Numbered from the stretch's first letter, positions 1 through 13,811 are shown. The stretch: 64,000 bases of DNA from Echinococcus granulosus (GCF_000524195.1 NW_020170394.1:156855-220854), one strand, 5' to 3'. Translations and numbers: made by a program. Notes: generated by a model not told the origin, from the sequence alone.

Positions 1-776
1 AGCAGTCTGGCGAAGGATGGACGGTGCAGACATATTCAATTCTCAGTTTGTGGTGAAAGACGTACCTTGTTGTTTTCGTTTTTATGTCTCACAAGTGCCC
101 ATGAAGCAAAAAATAGCAACAGCGCATATAAATCTTGGGATCGAGCGCGCAAGAGGTGGCACTGAGTAAATGAACCAGACTGCCCGATACAGCCAATAAT
201 ACAGATACACGAGACTTAGGTGACAGTACTTTTACGACCAAGAGTTTAGAAACCCCGAAAGCAGTAAAATGTCTTAGCGAAAGAAGCGAATGTGACCTTT
301 GTGGCAGTGTGGAAGTACTAAAGGCTGGCAGGTGCATATGACCCCTCATTAGGTGGCTACGTGCGCACGCATAACCCATATGCAAGGCATGAAGAATTTG
401 CGCGATCGTGGTGCTCAGTCCTTCTCCACCAAAGGATCAGTCCGGGCTCAGACAACTGCCGAAGCATATTACAAAAACGCTGCTCACATGACTTAAATTA
501 GCATGTAGATTAAATAGCTATGGACAAGTTTTGGTGAATGAAAGTGAAAGCAATCTCAATGAGGTATAGGTGTCGAAAAGAAAACAGAGCGGAGATAACT
601 GAAATAGCATAGGGACCAGAAAAAAATTAATGATTTCATTGTGCTTATAATGACTTGTTTCTTAAGTGTGACAAGATGTAGGATCATTTCAATGGGATTG
701 AAAGCAACGAGCCGGTCCAAGCGATGGTGTAAGGGAAGTGACAAAATAGCATTAGGATAGTCGGTGCACAAATTAC

Positions 777-3700
777 CGGTGGTACATTCGATATGAGAGT
801 CAAGGAAGATGAGAACCTTGCCAGTGGCAGCTTTGGCGCCAAGCATTCGAGCCCGAATCAAACCCTGGCGCTCCTCTGCCCGGACGATCTTCACCTTCTC
901 CAGACCAGCCATGTACACCGCCAGCGGCTCCTTCAGGTGATCTAGGAGAAAAATAGGTTGACATTGTTTTTCAACATCGTGACCGATGGGATTTGCATCA
1001 AGGCGTGAAATTATTAATGTACAACACTGAATTAAATTACATAGCTAAAAATATCTCAGTTACTATAACATTTCGATAAACCAGTATGCGTCACAAGCAG
1101 AGAATTTCAAAAATAGTAAGAAATGCTTACACCTCGCAACTTTCAGGATTAGCGCATCTAAGACACCACAACCATGCCAAAACGTGGGGGGGATGTCGAA
1201 ATCGCTGTTACAATTTACATCCTGTAGGGAAAAAATCGGGTACACGAGGCACCACCTACAGCTACACATACAAAAAGCATTCAGGTTTCAAATGCCACGT
1301 AAAGTATGTTTTTTAACAAGCTAACTGTACGTACACTGGTATTAACGAACCTGTTTAACAACCAAACAAGTGAACCCCATAATTTGACTACCGCATGCTG
1401 AGCTCAGTTAGGATAGGGAGTAATAGAAATGTCTAAAAGCGAAGTCCAAAGAAACTAATCAAAGGGTTAGTTTCATTGCAGTACGACAGGATAATGCTTG
1501 TTTTAATACGATCACTTCGTTCTCCAGCGTATCAGCAGCCACACTGATGGCACGATGATGCTTGATTTATCTACACTAAACCCTCTTCTAGATTCGCGTC
1601 TTCAGGAGCACCTCAAGTACCACAGTATTATAGCTTTTGCAATTTGAATAAGTACAAATATCGCCTGGGTAGAGAGAAAAAACTTTCAAAGAGGGGGCAT
1701 GTAGACAAGCATTTGAGGTGTATAAGCCTCTACAATAAGTTAGACACAAACTGGATTCCTTATGTGTAAGTCTCATAGCCTCTTACTGGGACATCATAAC
1801 AAGAAGTTTATGAAAATTGACACTTTTGAATAGGTCAAAAATATTTGGACCTAGGAGATAACAAAGCAAAGTGAAGGGGAGGGGGGGGGAGGAGAGAGGA
1901 AACCACCTACCCATTGTAGAGGCATCGTCGACCAAAATAACCTCTTTGACAAGTTCCTCCTTCGAGCGATCGAAGATGGAGTGGACGGAGCGTAGAAGGA
2001 CACTCCAAGCCTCGTTGTGGAAGCAGATGATGATGGAGGCCGGATCGTGATGATGATTATACTTGAAGTCGAGACATCTACGTGGGATGTGCGTCAGTGT
2101 AATACCAAGTGTCACATTTTACCAAAGCATGTGGGTATTTGCTAGGCCAATGGTACGAAGTTTAAAGGTTAGCCAAAGCGCACAGCGGTGATCTATGAAC
2201 TTTTGGTCACAATTCAATGGATCCGTAAAAACTTGGAGACTACACTTTACGTACGCTAACTTGTAAAAGAAAAAGTTACCGTGTCAAATGCAATGTTTTA
2301 AACTGTTAGCGCAAAGAAATGGTGCAGAAACTGCAGGGATTTGGTGAAGGTACGAATGGTAAGAGCATGGATGAAATGTTGGTGTCTGGAATCAGAAGGG
2401 GAGAGAAGAACTACATATGCTTAAGTAAATACTCACATAGAAAATAAGAGCAGTAAAGAGGGTCTAACTTCCGGAGTTGGGTAGTTTTCTCTTGGCTGAG
2501 CAGCTACTCGCCCCAGCTAGCTGCATAGAGAATTCGTATCGGTGACAAAAAATGGGGATGAAAGAGAATTTCCCATTCACGCGACTCATGCATCTTTTAG
2601 TTGTGAACACGGAGACAAACCTTCGTAAGCTGCTTCAAGGCAGAGTAGAATGAATTGCCCTACCCATTAGATTACAATGAACTGAGAAATAAAAATGCGG
2701 CAAAGGGAGTAACTTTGCAATGAGGTAAGGCTTAAATAATTTCAAAATCCATCGATAACGGTACTGGTCTAAAAAACAACAGTAATTTTACATTAAGGGT
2801 ATAGAGTAGTCTTGAATGCTGTTGAATGATAAAAAGTTACCAATTGCTGGGGAAAAAACTTGCAAAATGCGCCATACTACGGCTAGTATAAATGATAGTC
2901 TCCAAAAAGGGGGTTACACGATTCCGCACACCTACATGTCAAATAGGATAGTAAAAATCAAAGTAACATTTCCATTTATGACAAAGTAGAACTGACAAAA
3001 ACATGACAATCTTTGCCCCTAAAAAGGCCAAAGTTGCCAAGGGACATTTTGTGACAAACTGGTAGACTAGGCGAGGCGAACATGAAACTGCCCACCATAC
3101 ATTTTTGCCTCAGGGTTTCTCGGGTACAGTAGACAAGGCATACGATTAAGGGACTTCATTACATGACTGATGTCTTTTGGCGACAGACTGTAAAATAGCA
3201 CATACGATCCACTTTTCGGGATCATCCAAATCTTTTATGGATCGAATCGCATTAAAGAGAACCACCGAGGGTGCTGTGTGCAACACTGACTCGCTGTGAC
3301 ATGTCGGGGAGAACAAAGTATATACACCTTTGGATAGGATAGACACCTTTTACGAAATCTAGCGCATCACAGATACAAAATTTGGAATGTTTTATTGCTT
3401 GCAACAAAGACTTGGATGGTAAGTGCTTCTCTGGCTCGCTAGAAAGACAATACAAAATGACAGAGGTAACAGATCCATGTGCGAGTACAAGTTCCGACTT
3501 GCAAAGGCTTTAACGGTATGCACCTTATGACAACCGAAAGCAGAAGACAAGCTAAATAGTGGCAACAAGTTGACTAAGAGCAGCAGCCATTGGGTGCAAT
3601 GTATAAGTTCAGAGATCCCTATAATGCGTCAACTTAGATATGATCGCTGGAGAGACCTGAAGAGTACGGATTTGAAGGAGCAATGAAACGAATACGGTTT

Positions 3701-6700
3701 GCTGAACTTATATAAAGGGCTGGTGATTAACAGCTCGAGTAAGCCACAATAAGGAAAGGCAAATATAATCCAGCAACAGGACGTCCTGCTTTGATACAAA
3801 ACCACCCACTTAAAATAAGCTCATAAATACATGGGGGTGATCTTGTTGTTGCATGGTAAGCTTTAAAATAAGCCCTTTTAATCAGAAGCTGCTTTAGCCT
3901 CCCTGACGATGTATCACTTATCTTTCTGCCTGGTGAGTGCCTGCCTTTCTAGCCTATTTAAAATAATGATTTTTTTGTGTAAAGTGGGCCATTTTTTAAA
4001 CCAAGTACGAAAGGGAATTCAAATTTAACATCCTCACCACAACTAAGCAATCGAGCGAAGACCCAATTTATTTGGTGCAGATTTAAGGCAGTAAAAAGTT
4101 GTGCATAAGATCAAAAAGGGGTCCAGAGAGTGTCAAATATCCTTAAAATCCTTTGACTGACAAGTTTGATGAAAGTGACAGGTCTAATGTAGCGCAAAAT
4201 TCTAGATCGCAGCAATTGGGCTGTTCATGAGGACGCGTGAAACGAAGTTGGGACTTCTAAATCGACACAAACGTTGCAAGGGGACAAATGCCTCTAAATA
4301 GACGATTAAAAAAACTAAACAGCCTTAGCACCGTATCGCTGGACCGGGGGAGTATTAGTGTCAGTTATAAAGCTTAGCAACTGAAATTCGCAGAGGTCCA
4401 GTTACCCATGCCAGGATTTTACCTTATAAAGGCCCTTTTGTGGATAAATAGACCAGCCAAGATGGGTCGTGAAAAGTAAGACCATTGTTGCATGAAATGA
4501 ACTTAATTTCGCCACAATAATTCTTCATAGAGTTCCGATTCTTGGCAGCGTGTGACTGTGTTTATTCAACTCAACCTATTTGCTAGCGCGACCACAGCAT
4601 AACCTAACAAACACAACAGGTTGCAGGTTGTACATTGTAATTGATTAATTGTAATAACATACAAATTACATACGATCTAAATGGGAAAATTTGTAGTTTC
4701 ATTTTCATGAGTTTAACTATAAGCTTGAAGGTCTGAATGAAGTCGCTGCAAGGAAGGTGAACCATTTTTAGGGTAGGCATTTCCATGTGGAAGAAGAAAA
4801 TAATGTGTCTGGACCAACGAGCCAGGAATAACCATAAATATAGATTTAAACTGTTGTATCGGCACCTAGTCTCCTCCGTGGGAAGCCAAAGCAACAATCC
4901 ACGTGGCACCGCTGAGTGCAGGGTCGCCAATGCGCTTCCGTACTGTCGGTGGAAGGAGAGTGCACACTAACTCTTTCTCGATTTTCTTCCAATTTTTAGA
5001 TCGAGGTGGATTACCTCCCGACTTCTAGAACTAAATCTATACTACGCATATTTGTCTGCAGCGCACAAAAGCCTTGAAGCGAGGTGAGAGGAAAAAATGG
5101 CTTAGGAGGTGAAGAATTTTCTAGAAAAGCCCATCCACAGGTGAATGTTATTAAGAGACGCTGAATGCGCGTCACAAACGCACACGCCTGCACAAATACA
5201 CATACACACACATACACTAACCTAGAGACATTGTATTTGGGAGCCTATTTAACGTCCATGTTCATGATTTATTGGGGTATGTAATGGGGGTGTGTTCACA
5301 CAACAGACCTGTCCAAAAGAACGAAACAGGACCCGACGTTGATGGTAGTAACTATGATATCTAGAGCGATAGAACACAGAGTCTCGGCTCTGGTCTGTCG
5401 GTGTGCACAGCTATAAATCAGTCTGTTGAAATGGCAGCGCACTGATGCATATACAGACGTGCACAATGGAGATGAACTCACGCGACGTGCCTTCCGAGGT
5501 CAGCTTTGAGTCCCCTTAGCAGAGGGTTTAAGGCAATCTGATGGGTGCCTGCACTACGGCATTTGTCTGGATATAAATACCCACCTCAAACTTATACTAC
5601 TTATTTCACACTACCACTTATGTTGCAAGAAATCGCCCAACAGAATTCAACAGTCACATTGGAATGTCTATTAACGTTACACCTGAGAAGAACCTGTTCT
5701 AGAGGGCACCAAGCATGGCAGAACGCGCAAACAGCTAGGTCCTCTATTAATAATAGTTAAAGCGATACCGTTGCGTTCAATTCCGTCGAAATTAGACTTC
5801 CGTCATAGCGGAGGGGAGGAGCAGTCGAGATGACGACACAAAAAAGCTATCAATATTCAACAAGTAAATTGCAGGAAAAGAGTATTAACAGCGATTAGAT
5901 AAAAAAATAGAGACAAAGATGAGCACTCACTGGGATTCCCGCATATCAGGGAGATAGCGCCGGACACTAATCATGCTGCTGGCGTATTCGTTGAATGCAT
6001 TATTCTTCTCCCCCTCCTCAAACTTTGCTTGTTCTACTGGAGGGAGGCCTTCCTTTTTTATCACCACCGCTTTGCCACCCTCGCCTGAAAATAAGAGAAA
6101 TAGAAGCAAATAAATTGCCAGTGAATCTAAGGATGTGGCAAGGTAAACGGAACTTGCAACTAAAACTTCACTTTTGAGTGAAACATTTTTATGAAAGCTC
6201 TGAACACACACCTAAGGTGTGCAGAGCAGGTATCGAAAATGTAGCATAATTCAATTTATTTGCGAGGAGCTGCTTGAGTAAATTGAGGAAGCTAAGTAAC
6301 TTATAACTGGCACATTATTCGGAAATGTGTAGGCCTTTTCCACCAATACAAATAGAGTTGACAGGCATAGCAATGGCAACTGGTGAACGAAATGAAACAA
6401 CGAGATACAAGTCAAAATTCGGCCTCGGGGTAAAACTACCTATCTTGCTTTCGATGAAAAAATAAGTGATAAGACAAATAAATACGAGATTCGCACAATA
6501 AATTCGATTTAAAAATAAACTAGGAAGGGACCTGAATATCCAACAAACGAAAGAAGTCCGGTGGAACCTCCTAATCACACACAATATTCTGGAGTATAAT
6601 GCAAAATACACGCTTACATGTGAGTTTTGAGTTTGTTTTCATGAGTGCAAATATAACATACAATGATTGTGTGCAGATGGAAAGGCCGATTCTCAATTGG

Positions 6701-8325
6701 TGCAATTTCACAATCTGGTCTGCTCTAGAAATGTATATAGGCCAAGAAAACTGTTAGCTGGTGAATACAAATTCAAAGCACTTTTTCGCTAAAAGTACAG
6801 TGCCAGAAGTAGGAAGAAGCACCCATTCAATTTTACTACAAAGCAAATTTGGCGTCATCGTTCAAAATGGGGTAAATAAGGGCTACACGATCACCAATTT
6901 ATTTGAGGATTAACATAATTCCTTAAAGCGCTATCAAACAATTACCAAAAATATGAGTGAAATCAGGAAATGCATTAGTTACGGCATACCTTTTATGAAG
7001 CCAACTTTCGGAGAATACACAGGACGAAAAGTTACATAAGATTGAAAATACAACACATAACGCATGTTCTTCAGTTCGAAAGAGGAAGAAAGGTAACAGT
7101 GGATGCAGAGAGCAAACGGCAGTCCAAGCATATAACAGAAATCTTGAGCAAAAGCTGGGTTGATTTACAAACCTTCAGTAAAGGCAAGGTTGAATATTAC
7201 ACTGACCTTAGCATCTGGAAGGTTTTTTGTCAGAAAGCCTCCATTCATTTACACTGAACAGTTTTATAAACTAACAAAATTTTGCTCTTGATAAAATTTT
7301 AAACGATGCAACAAAAAATATAATCAAGCTAGATTCAAGCGCCAGAGTTTGCTAGAAAATACGCTAGTTGGACTAAGGCTACGGATTTCCAGTGAAACCA
7401 ATCAAATTCAGACCGGAAGGCGGTGTTTTATATTTCCTGATCATTATTTCACTTGATCTATAATCGGTCGCAATTGCTTAGTTGAAGTAATTAGGGGACA
7501 TATTGGGCAAACTCGCCACGTCACAAAAATAAGATTAACTTTGTGAATTCTCTTTGGATAAGAGATCCTTTCCAAACCACTCCGATATGGCACTGAAGGG
7601 GATCATTAGTGCTGGTTACCCTGTGACTGTACTTGTCAAACTACCAAAATCAGTCTCTGACATGAGTACGATTAATACTCTTAGATATGCAAACGCACCT
7701 ATTGATATGAATTCCAAATATTGTTAATGTTTACTTGTCTGCTTCAAATTGTTCAACTATTGAGGAAAATGCTGTATATAATGACAGTTAGAAGTGCATT
7801 ACCAGGGCCCTTTGAGTAAACTGTTGATTTTTCTGGAGGCCTCCTTGGAATCAAATGGAAGGGAATTCCTTCATCATCGCCAGGACCTTGAGGAAGATTT
7901 TTCCCAGGTTCCATAGGTAGATTATTTTGTGGCGGATTTACAAAGGGTCCATTGGGTGGTACAAGATTGGCGGCTTGCTGCTTTTCATCTTCAGCAGCAG
8001 CTTCATGAATGGAGTCGAGGGCATTCTGAGCAACCCGCGCATTGTCGGGAAGAGCGCCCGGAACCAGAGCGCCAAAATGGTTATTTTCAAGGTGTTTCTG
8101 CACTGCACCAGGCTGGTGAGGGCCCTGAAGTGAATCGATGAAATCCAGAGGGATTTTAACACGAGGACCGTGGGCGGGGGAATCCGCTGCACTATCCGCA
8201 GTAAGAAGAGGATGGATCTGGACAGGTGAGTGATAACTTTGGAGAAAATAGAACACAACTATAAACACAAAGAGGCCACCAAAAATTATCACTTTCCTTG
8301 ATCGTCGAAAAAACACCGTCCGCAT
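777..8325 (-). CDS. GALNT: polypeptide N-acetylgalactosaminyltransferase (GALNT family), 5' part, runs off left edge
   Basis: Family role: Golgi enzyme that moves GalNAc from UDP-GalNAc to Ser/Thr, starting mucin-type O-glycosylation. Four exons are readable: 7803-8325, 5931-6084, 1911-2077 and 777-941, with matching phases (1, 2, 1, then open). The start at 8325 gives a short basic cytoplasmic tail and one hydrophobic anchor (about residues 11-30, [17 protein letters not shown]), as in type II Golgi proteins, then a Pro/Asn/Gln-rich stem of about 150 residues. Exons 3 and 4 carry the GT2 glycosyltransferase core: [37 protein letters not shown] and the metal-binding DSH in IFLDSHIE. The next expected motif (a Trp right after ECTTG) would be on an exon left of position 1, so the (QxW)3 lectin half is outside the window. 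The subfamily cannot be named. Introns of about 1.7, 3.9 and 1.0 kb contain nothing else I recognise. Confidence 0.9.
1877..1900 (+). repeat. purine-rich (G/A) tract next to a GALNT exon
   Basis: A G-rich run followed by GA repeats directly beside the donor of GALNT exon 3; on the gene strand it is a pyrimidine tract just inside the intron. Confidence 0.7.
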
Positions 8326-11300
8326 GCTACCCTCCTTGAACAATGAGCTGAAATAAATAGCTGATAAGAGTGAGGCAAAGGAAAACCCCATATTCAGCAT
8401 TTAGATAAAATATTGAATCGGACTAGTAAGATAAATAACTTGCAACTACGTAAATTTGGCAGGTGGTACTTTGAAAATTAAGTCTCTTCGCTAGAACAAG
8501 TAGATTATGCACCATCCCCTGCAACTTAGAGCCTAATCATAAGCCCGCACATTTTTGAACATGAGCTGTAGTTAGTCAAGTACTGCTAATACTGAAGCAA
8601 CCCTTGCATAAAAACGCTCGTAATTAATGGATTGGCACTGAAGTATGGCAAGTGTCGATTTAAATCAGAATCTATGAAACAGTAACAGCAAAATCAAAAT
8701 ATTGCAGCCATGAGGACATTTTGTGCTCAATGAACACGGCAAAAGACAAGATATTGACAGACCGAGAGATAATTCCCAGTTTTGGCTTAAGTCTAACTGT
8801 TTTAAAGAAAATATCAGACAGGAGATGACGACTCATTGAACTTGAAGAACAATAGAAGTGAGAGGAAGTGAGCTTTTCAGACGCATTTTGTGAGGAAAAG
8901 GACTCACATTTAAGGCACCAAGGTGGGGTGAGAAACAACGGCTACACACGGTTTCGTGCGTGTAGGCAATGAGAGTGAGTAACGACCTTTAGGGACGACC
9001 TTTGTATAATAAAACAATCTATTGAAGGTCTAAAAAAAGGAACAAAAAATTAAATTTAGGGTGATAAATACTTTTGTGAACTGGCAACAAATTTACACTG
9101 CTGACATTAATTGGTTGTGAACTCCTACTGTGAGGAGTAATGTAATTTTTAAAATAAAATGCAGTTTATAGAGTAAAATGCAGTCTATTTATTGTGTAGT
9201 TCCAACACACGTAGATGACGATATGCTTTTAGTGCTCCAATACGCGTTTGTTTGAATGTATTTTTGTGTAAGAAGAGGTCGGCATACGCCAACTTCATGG
9301 CTTTGCTGACGCAACTGGCTCCTGAGTGGGAAGCTTACTCTTGCCCTATCTAGCCTTGATTTCATGTACCCCTTCAGAAGTCTTGTCAAATAGAGAGTGT
9401 TTTTCTCTATCGAGTCGCCGTATCACGGTTATAAAAAAGGTGGAAGGTGCAGTGCATCTAGTGTTCGCATCTTGCGTAATGCAGCAAAGTTGATGCGTGT
9501 TAACAAACCAAAAGCATCAGTGGTAAACATGACTCAAAATAATGTTGTAGTTATTTTGTAAAATGCTAGGAGTTCACCTAGAAAACAAAGTGGGGCGACT
9601 TCAGGTGGGGACTAATATCTGTCAATATTGATGTTCCACTCTAGTTGATCCCTAGGCGGAGGAAGAAATCTTGGGAAGACCGTGTAATGTACGCATCCCT
9701 CGAGCCGATGTGACGGCACTTACCGTCAATTGTAAAAGTGTGGTTTATTAAACCAGCCCTATTCATATGAACGTCCCTACTTCTGTGAATAAGGATGAGG
9801 ACAGGGTAAAGGCCGTTGTATGTTTGTTTCACCCCTCTCTTTAAGGAACAGGATAGTGGCAGTAACCAACATTATCACTATTCTCTGAAGAACAATCATA
9901 ATTTTTAACGGCAATACATCAACTCTCTGGCGTTTATGAGTTGCATTTTGTGTTATCAAAGCACAATGCCATTTCTGCATAAGACTTCTAGCATGGAAAG
10001 CACAAAGGCCAAACTGAGAGTGCGCTGTAAAAAGGCATAATCCATTCTGTTGTGAAACATTACGTCAACTAGTAATGGGCATTAGGAGGAATGTTACATA
10101 AATCGTTACCATGGCTACAAATGTATAGGTAACCTGATGTCACTAATGCTGCCAGAACTGTTTCATAGGGAAGGTTGAAGTCTCCTTCATTTTGTTTTAT
10201 TTAGCTTTCTCCTGTGAATTCATCGCTTTGCTGATGCAATGGTACCCTGTAAAGACCTTGTTGATACCCATGCAAAAAAATAAGGGGTGCTAAAACCCTA
10301 ATCCAAACTTTTTCCTAGGGTGTCACGCACAAAGTGATTCACTTCGCCCCGAGGTATTGGACTCCCAAACGATGCGCCTTACCTGAGCGATAGAGTCGCA
10401 TAGACGCGCAATTACTTACATGTAGGCCAGTGTGCCCTAACAACGAATATTTGGTTACGAAATCCCTGCATACAAACAGTTAAAATGTTGCATCAGTTAG
10501 AATGCTTTGTAAAATCGAAAAAGGATGGGTTTTTTAGCGGTTGTAAGTGATGCCCTCCTGTCTGCCTTTTCAATCGTGCAAGTTTAAACTAGGTCAGGGC
10601 CTAAGAAATACAGGAAACACATTCCTTTCAAATAAGTTTATCACAGATCGTTCAGACAATAAATGCAAATTAGTGAACTGATAGGCGTGGCCTCCAAATT
10701 TTAGCTGTATCAACGTGTCAAGTTTGTTTACGAGGAAAAGGGTCGTGACTGTGGCCTAGTAAGCAGGCTGAACGGCCTCGCTGCTGTGTGGGCAGACACA
10801 TAAAAGGGGTCGCTCAACGCACTCAATGTGTATATACAATCTGCATCCGGCCTGTGGTTCTAGTAAATAATTGCAGGTCTTACTGTGAAGGTGAGTGATC
10901 GGAGCGATCCAACTACGCTTTCTATTGCTGATAGCGAACAGGACAAAACCAGAAATGATGATGCGATCTATTTGAATTTATTCATACGGAGTATCTGGTA
11001 TTGTAAATTCTAGTTTAAAAGAACTTTTCTAAAAAAAAGTTTGGTGGTGTTTTAAAGGTTGAAATAACTCGTCATTTAGTTCCCTTTTTGATGATACTAT
11101 TTTCTTAAGCATTTTGAAATCCACTAGAAACTGCCCAATTGTGGGATATTATTTTCAGGGTAGTTTTCTAAGTATCAGCATTCATTGTATATCCTTTTAA
11201 CCCCGAAAAAAGCCGGTTTTAGTTCCGGATAGGATATCTAAGATTTATTACTAGAAATTTATTATCATTTGCTTTTCTAACTATCCTGTTTGGTAGTTCG

Positions 11301-11603
11301 CAAAAATTTCTAAAATTTGCTGAAGCAACAGCGTCTGTGAGTGCGGAGGTGTTTAAAAAAACTACTTGGGCATGATACAAGCAGCCACCGCACCTGAATA
11401 ATGCCTCCAACAAAAAGCACCTTGACGATCTGGCGGATAGTCTTGACAGTGCACAATTCCACGTTGGGTTGTATTATAATGATTAAGGAATACAGTGATA
11501 ACCCAACTATTGTATGTAGTCTCGAGTGAAGTTATTTCAGCATGCTGAAATGCACAGAAGTTAATGCAGTTCTTGATTTCCTTCTGTCTATTTAAGCAGT
11601 AAA
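8326..11603. other. intergenic region, no gene recognised
   Basis: About 3.3 kb between the GALNT start and the pseudouridine enzyme. Only short open frames (60-90 codons) with no family resemblance or supported splice structure are seen. It should hold the promoters of the two flanking genes, which are divergent, but no convincing core promoter can be singled out. Some stretches (9180-9400, 10200-10450) are less AT-rich than the surroundings and could be old repeats; this is not shown. Confidence 0.5.
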
Positions 11604-13700
11604 ATGATTGGACTCGGTCGCCTTTCTACGTCCCTGGCACGAGGACTGACCGCTGCGTACCGTTGCCAGCACCATCTTGCGCTTAAACTGTCTACCGCTG
11701 CATCACCTTTCGTGTGTGTCTCAGAAGAGGTGCAGGAGGCGCTGGCGAATAGACGAGGAGTGGTGGCGCTAGAGAGCACTATATTAACTCACGGCCTTCC
11801 CGCCGACCGCGCCCACCGCCTAGGCGTGGACGTGGAGGCGGCAGTACGCACTCACGGGGCCGTGCCGGCCACTGTCGCTATCTTCGACGGATGCCTCCAT
11901 GTCGGACTGGCCCGATCCGATCTTGATCGTCTTATCGACGCGGCTAGCCAGGGCAACGCCCGAAAGGCTGCCATTCGCGATCTGCCTTTCGCACTAACCT
12001 GCTCGGACCCCAGTCGCGTCTTCGGCACCACCGTCTCCTCCACCTCCTTTGCCGCCCATTTCGCTGGCATTCATGTGTTTGCCACTGGCGGCACTGGCGG
12101 CGTGCATCTCGGTGCAGAGGTCAGCATGGACGTCTCCTCGGATCTGCTGACTCTCGAGTCAATCCCTATTGCAGTTGTCTCCGCCGGTGTTAAGTCCATT
12201 CTCGACATTCCGAAAACACTTGAGGTGCTAGAATCAAGGGGTGTGACTGTAGCCAGTGTTGGAACAGACATCTTTCCTGCCTTCTTTACGAGGAACTCCG
12301 GTGTCACGTCACCTGGAAGAGTTGATAGCCCTGAAGAAGCTGCACGACTCTTTGCTACAAGCCTTGCTATACGACCTTCATCAGGAATGTTACTTGCCGT
12401 TCCGATCCCCGAGCACATGCAAGCTGTCGGTGAAACAGTAGCCAGAGCAATTGAGAAGGCTCATAAGGAGGCTGAGCAGGCTAACATTACTGGCTCCAAT
12501 GTAACACCTTTCATGCTAGAAAGAGTTAGACAGCTTACCGATGATGCGTCTCTGGAGGCAAATATTCGTCTCGTCCTCAATAATGCCAAATTTGCTGCCC
12601 AGACCGCCGTCAACCTCGCCGTTCACATGAACGCACTCAGTGGCAGAAATGCACCTGTTGGAAACCCAGAAATTGTAGTTGTTGGTGGCTCCAATGTGGA
12701 CATGACAGTCAAGTTGCGACCTGAGAAACTAAAAACTACGAAGGACATTTACCCTCCTGCAAGTTATTTGGGAACAGTTGAGGTTCTCGGGGGTGGTGGA
12801 GTTGGAAGAAATGTCGCTGATGCGGTGGGGAGACTCTCTTCGTCACACATTTTCCTAACGGCTGTCTCGAATGATGCTGATGGTCAAAGCCTACTTTATA
12901 GCCGGCCCTTTATTTCATGGAAAACGGCTCCTATTTTGGAATTTTCTCCACATACAGCAAAATATATAGGAGTGCTGAATTCAACTGGTGAGTTATTGTT
13001 TGGAGTTGCAGATATGGACATTCACAAACTGGTGACTCCAGCATTCGTTGAAAGTGAACTCAAAAAGCTGGCACTATCTCACATTAAGGTTATCTGCGCC
13101 GACGGAAATGTGGACACGAATACTCTAAAAGTGCTCATCAATATCGCCAAGTTCCACAAGGTTCCATTCTGGTACGAGCCAACAGACCTACATAAGTGTA
13201 CCAAAATTATTGATGCAATAACTCGGAACCAGCCGATTGATGCGATTTCCCCAAATCTAACTGAGCTCAAAGGTATTTACCTGAAGGTCACCAACAAGCA
13301 GTTGCAAATCAATCCCAGCTCCCATCAATCCCTGGTGGAATGTGCCGGTATGATACGTCGAGATTTGATCCCTCTGGCTGCCAACTGGTTTGTAAAAATG
13401 GGAAAAGACGGTGTGGTGCTCGTCAATCAAGCAGAAGCGTACCATTTTACATCCCCAGTTGTAAACCAGGCATCCATAGCAAGTGTTTCGGGTGCAGGTG
13501 ACACTTCTGTAGGTGTTATACTTTATCTTCGATACATGAAAAAGTGGTCGTGGAAGAGAGCCGTCCTGGGAGGATTGAAAGCTGCAGAGCTCTCATTAGC
13601 ATGCAAAAATCCCGTGCCAGATGCACTTAAGCCGGAACTTTTTGATAATGAAGGAAACTTGAATTTCTGGGCAAAGAAGATTCAAGTGAATGCTTTGTGA
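11604..13700 (+). CDS. bifunctional pseudouridine-5'-phosphate glycosidase / PfkB-family pseudouridine kinase, single exon
   Basis: 698 residues in one uninterrupted frame ending at TGA 13698-13700. Residues about 35-345 match PsuG glycosidases (pseudouridine 5'-phosphate to uracil plus ribose 5-phosphate): VVALESTILTHGLP with the catalytic Glu at 57, ARKAAIRDLPF with the Schiff-base Lys equivalent at 121, FATGGTGGVHLGAE, SAGVKSILDIPKTLE, PAFFTR and the Asn-Asn of VLNNAKFAA. From about residue 353 (NPEIVVVGGSNVDM) follows a PfkB/ribokinase domain with GGGGVGRN and the GAGDT signature, whose catalytic-base Asp is residue 633. Known biology: PsuK phosphorylates pseudouridine and PsuG cleaves the product; the two domains are fused in many eukaryotes. 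The first about 25 residues are Arg/Ser/Ala/Leu-rich with no acidic residue and could be a mitochondrial presequence (inference). The 5' third is clearly GC-richer than the 3' half. The ATG at 11604 is the first in frame. Confidence 0.95.
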   Translation: MIGLGRLSTSLARGLTAAYRCQHHLALKLSTAASPFVCVSEEVQEALANRRGVVALESTILTHGLPADRAHRLGVDVEAAVRTHGAVPATVAIFDGCLHVGLARSDLDRLIDAASQGNARKAAIRDLPFALTCSDPSRVFGTTVSSTSFAAHFAGIHVFATGGTGGVHLGAEVSMDVSSDLLTLESIPIAVVSAGVKSILDIPKTLEVLESRGVTVASVGTDIFPAFFTRNSGVTSPGRVDSPEEAARLFATSLAIRPSSGMLLAVPIPEHMQAVGETVARAIEKAHKEAEQANITGSNVTPFMLERVRQLTDDASLEANIRLVLNNAKFAAQTAVNLAVHMNALSGRNAPVGNPEIVVVGGSNVDMTVKLRPEKLKTTKDIYPPASYLGTVEVLGGGGVGRNVADAVGRLSSSHIFLTAVSNDADGQSLLYSRPFISWKTAPILEFSPHTAKYIGVLNSTGELLFGVADMDIHKLVTPAFVESELKKLALSHIKVICADGNVDTNTLKVLINIAKFHKVPFWYEPTDLHKCTKIIDAITRNQPIDAISPNLTELKGIYLKVTNKQLQINPSSHQSLVECAGMIRRDLIPLAANWFVKMGKDGVVLVNQAEAYHFTSPVVNQASIASVSGAGDTSVGVILYLRYMKKWSWKRAVLGGLKAAELSLACKNPVPDALKPELFDNEGNLNFWAKKIQVNAL

Positions 13701-13811
13701 TGTTGTACACCGACAATCTTTACATTTCTATATAAATGGAATTAAAATTTAGTTAATCTAGGTGCATTTTATGCTATTCTTTAGATTAGGCGTTAATACA
13801 ACTTTCGTGTG

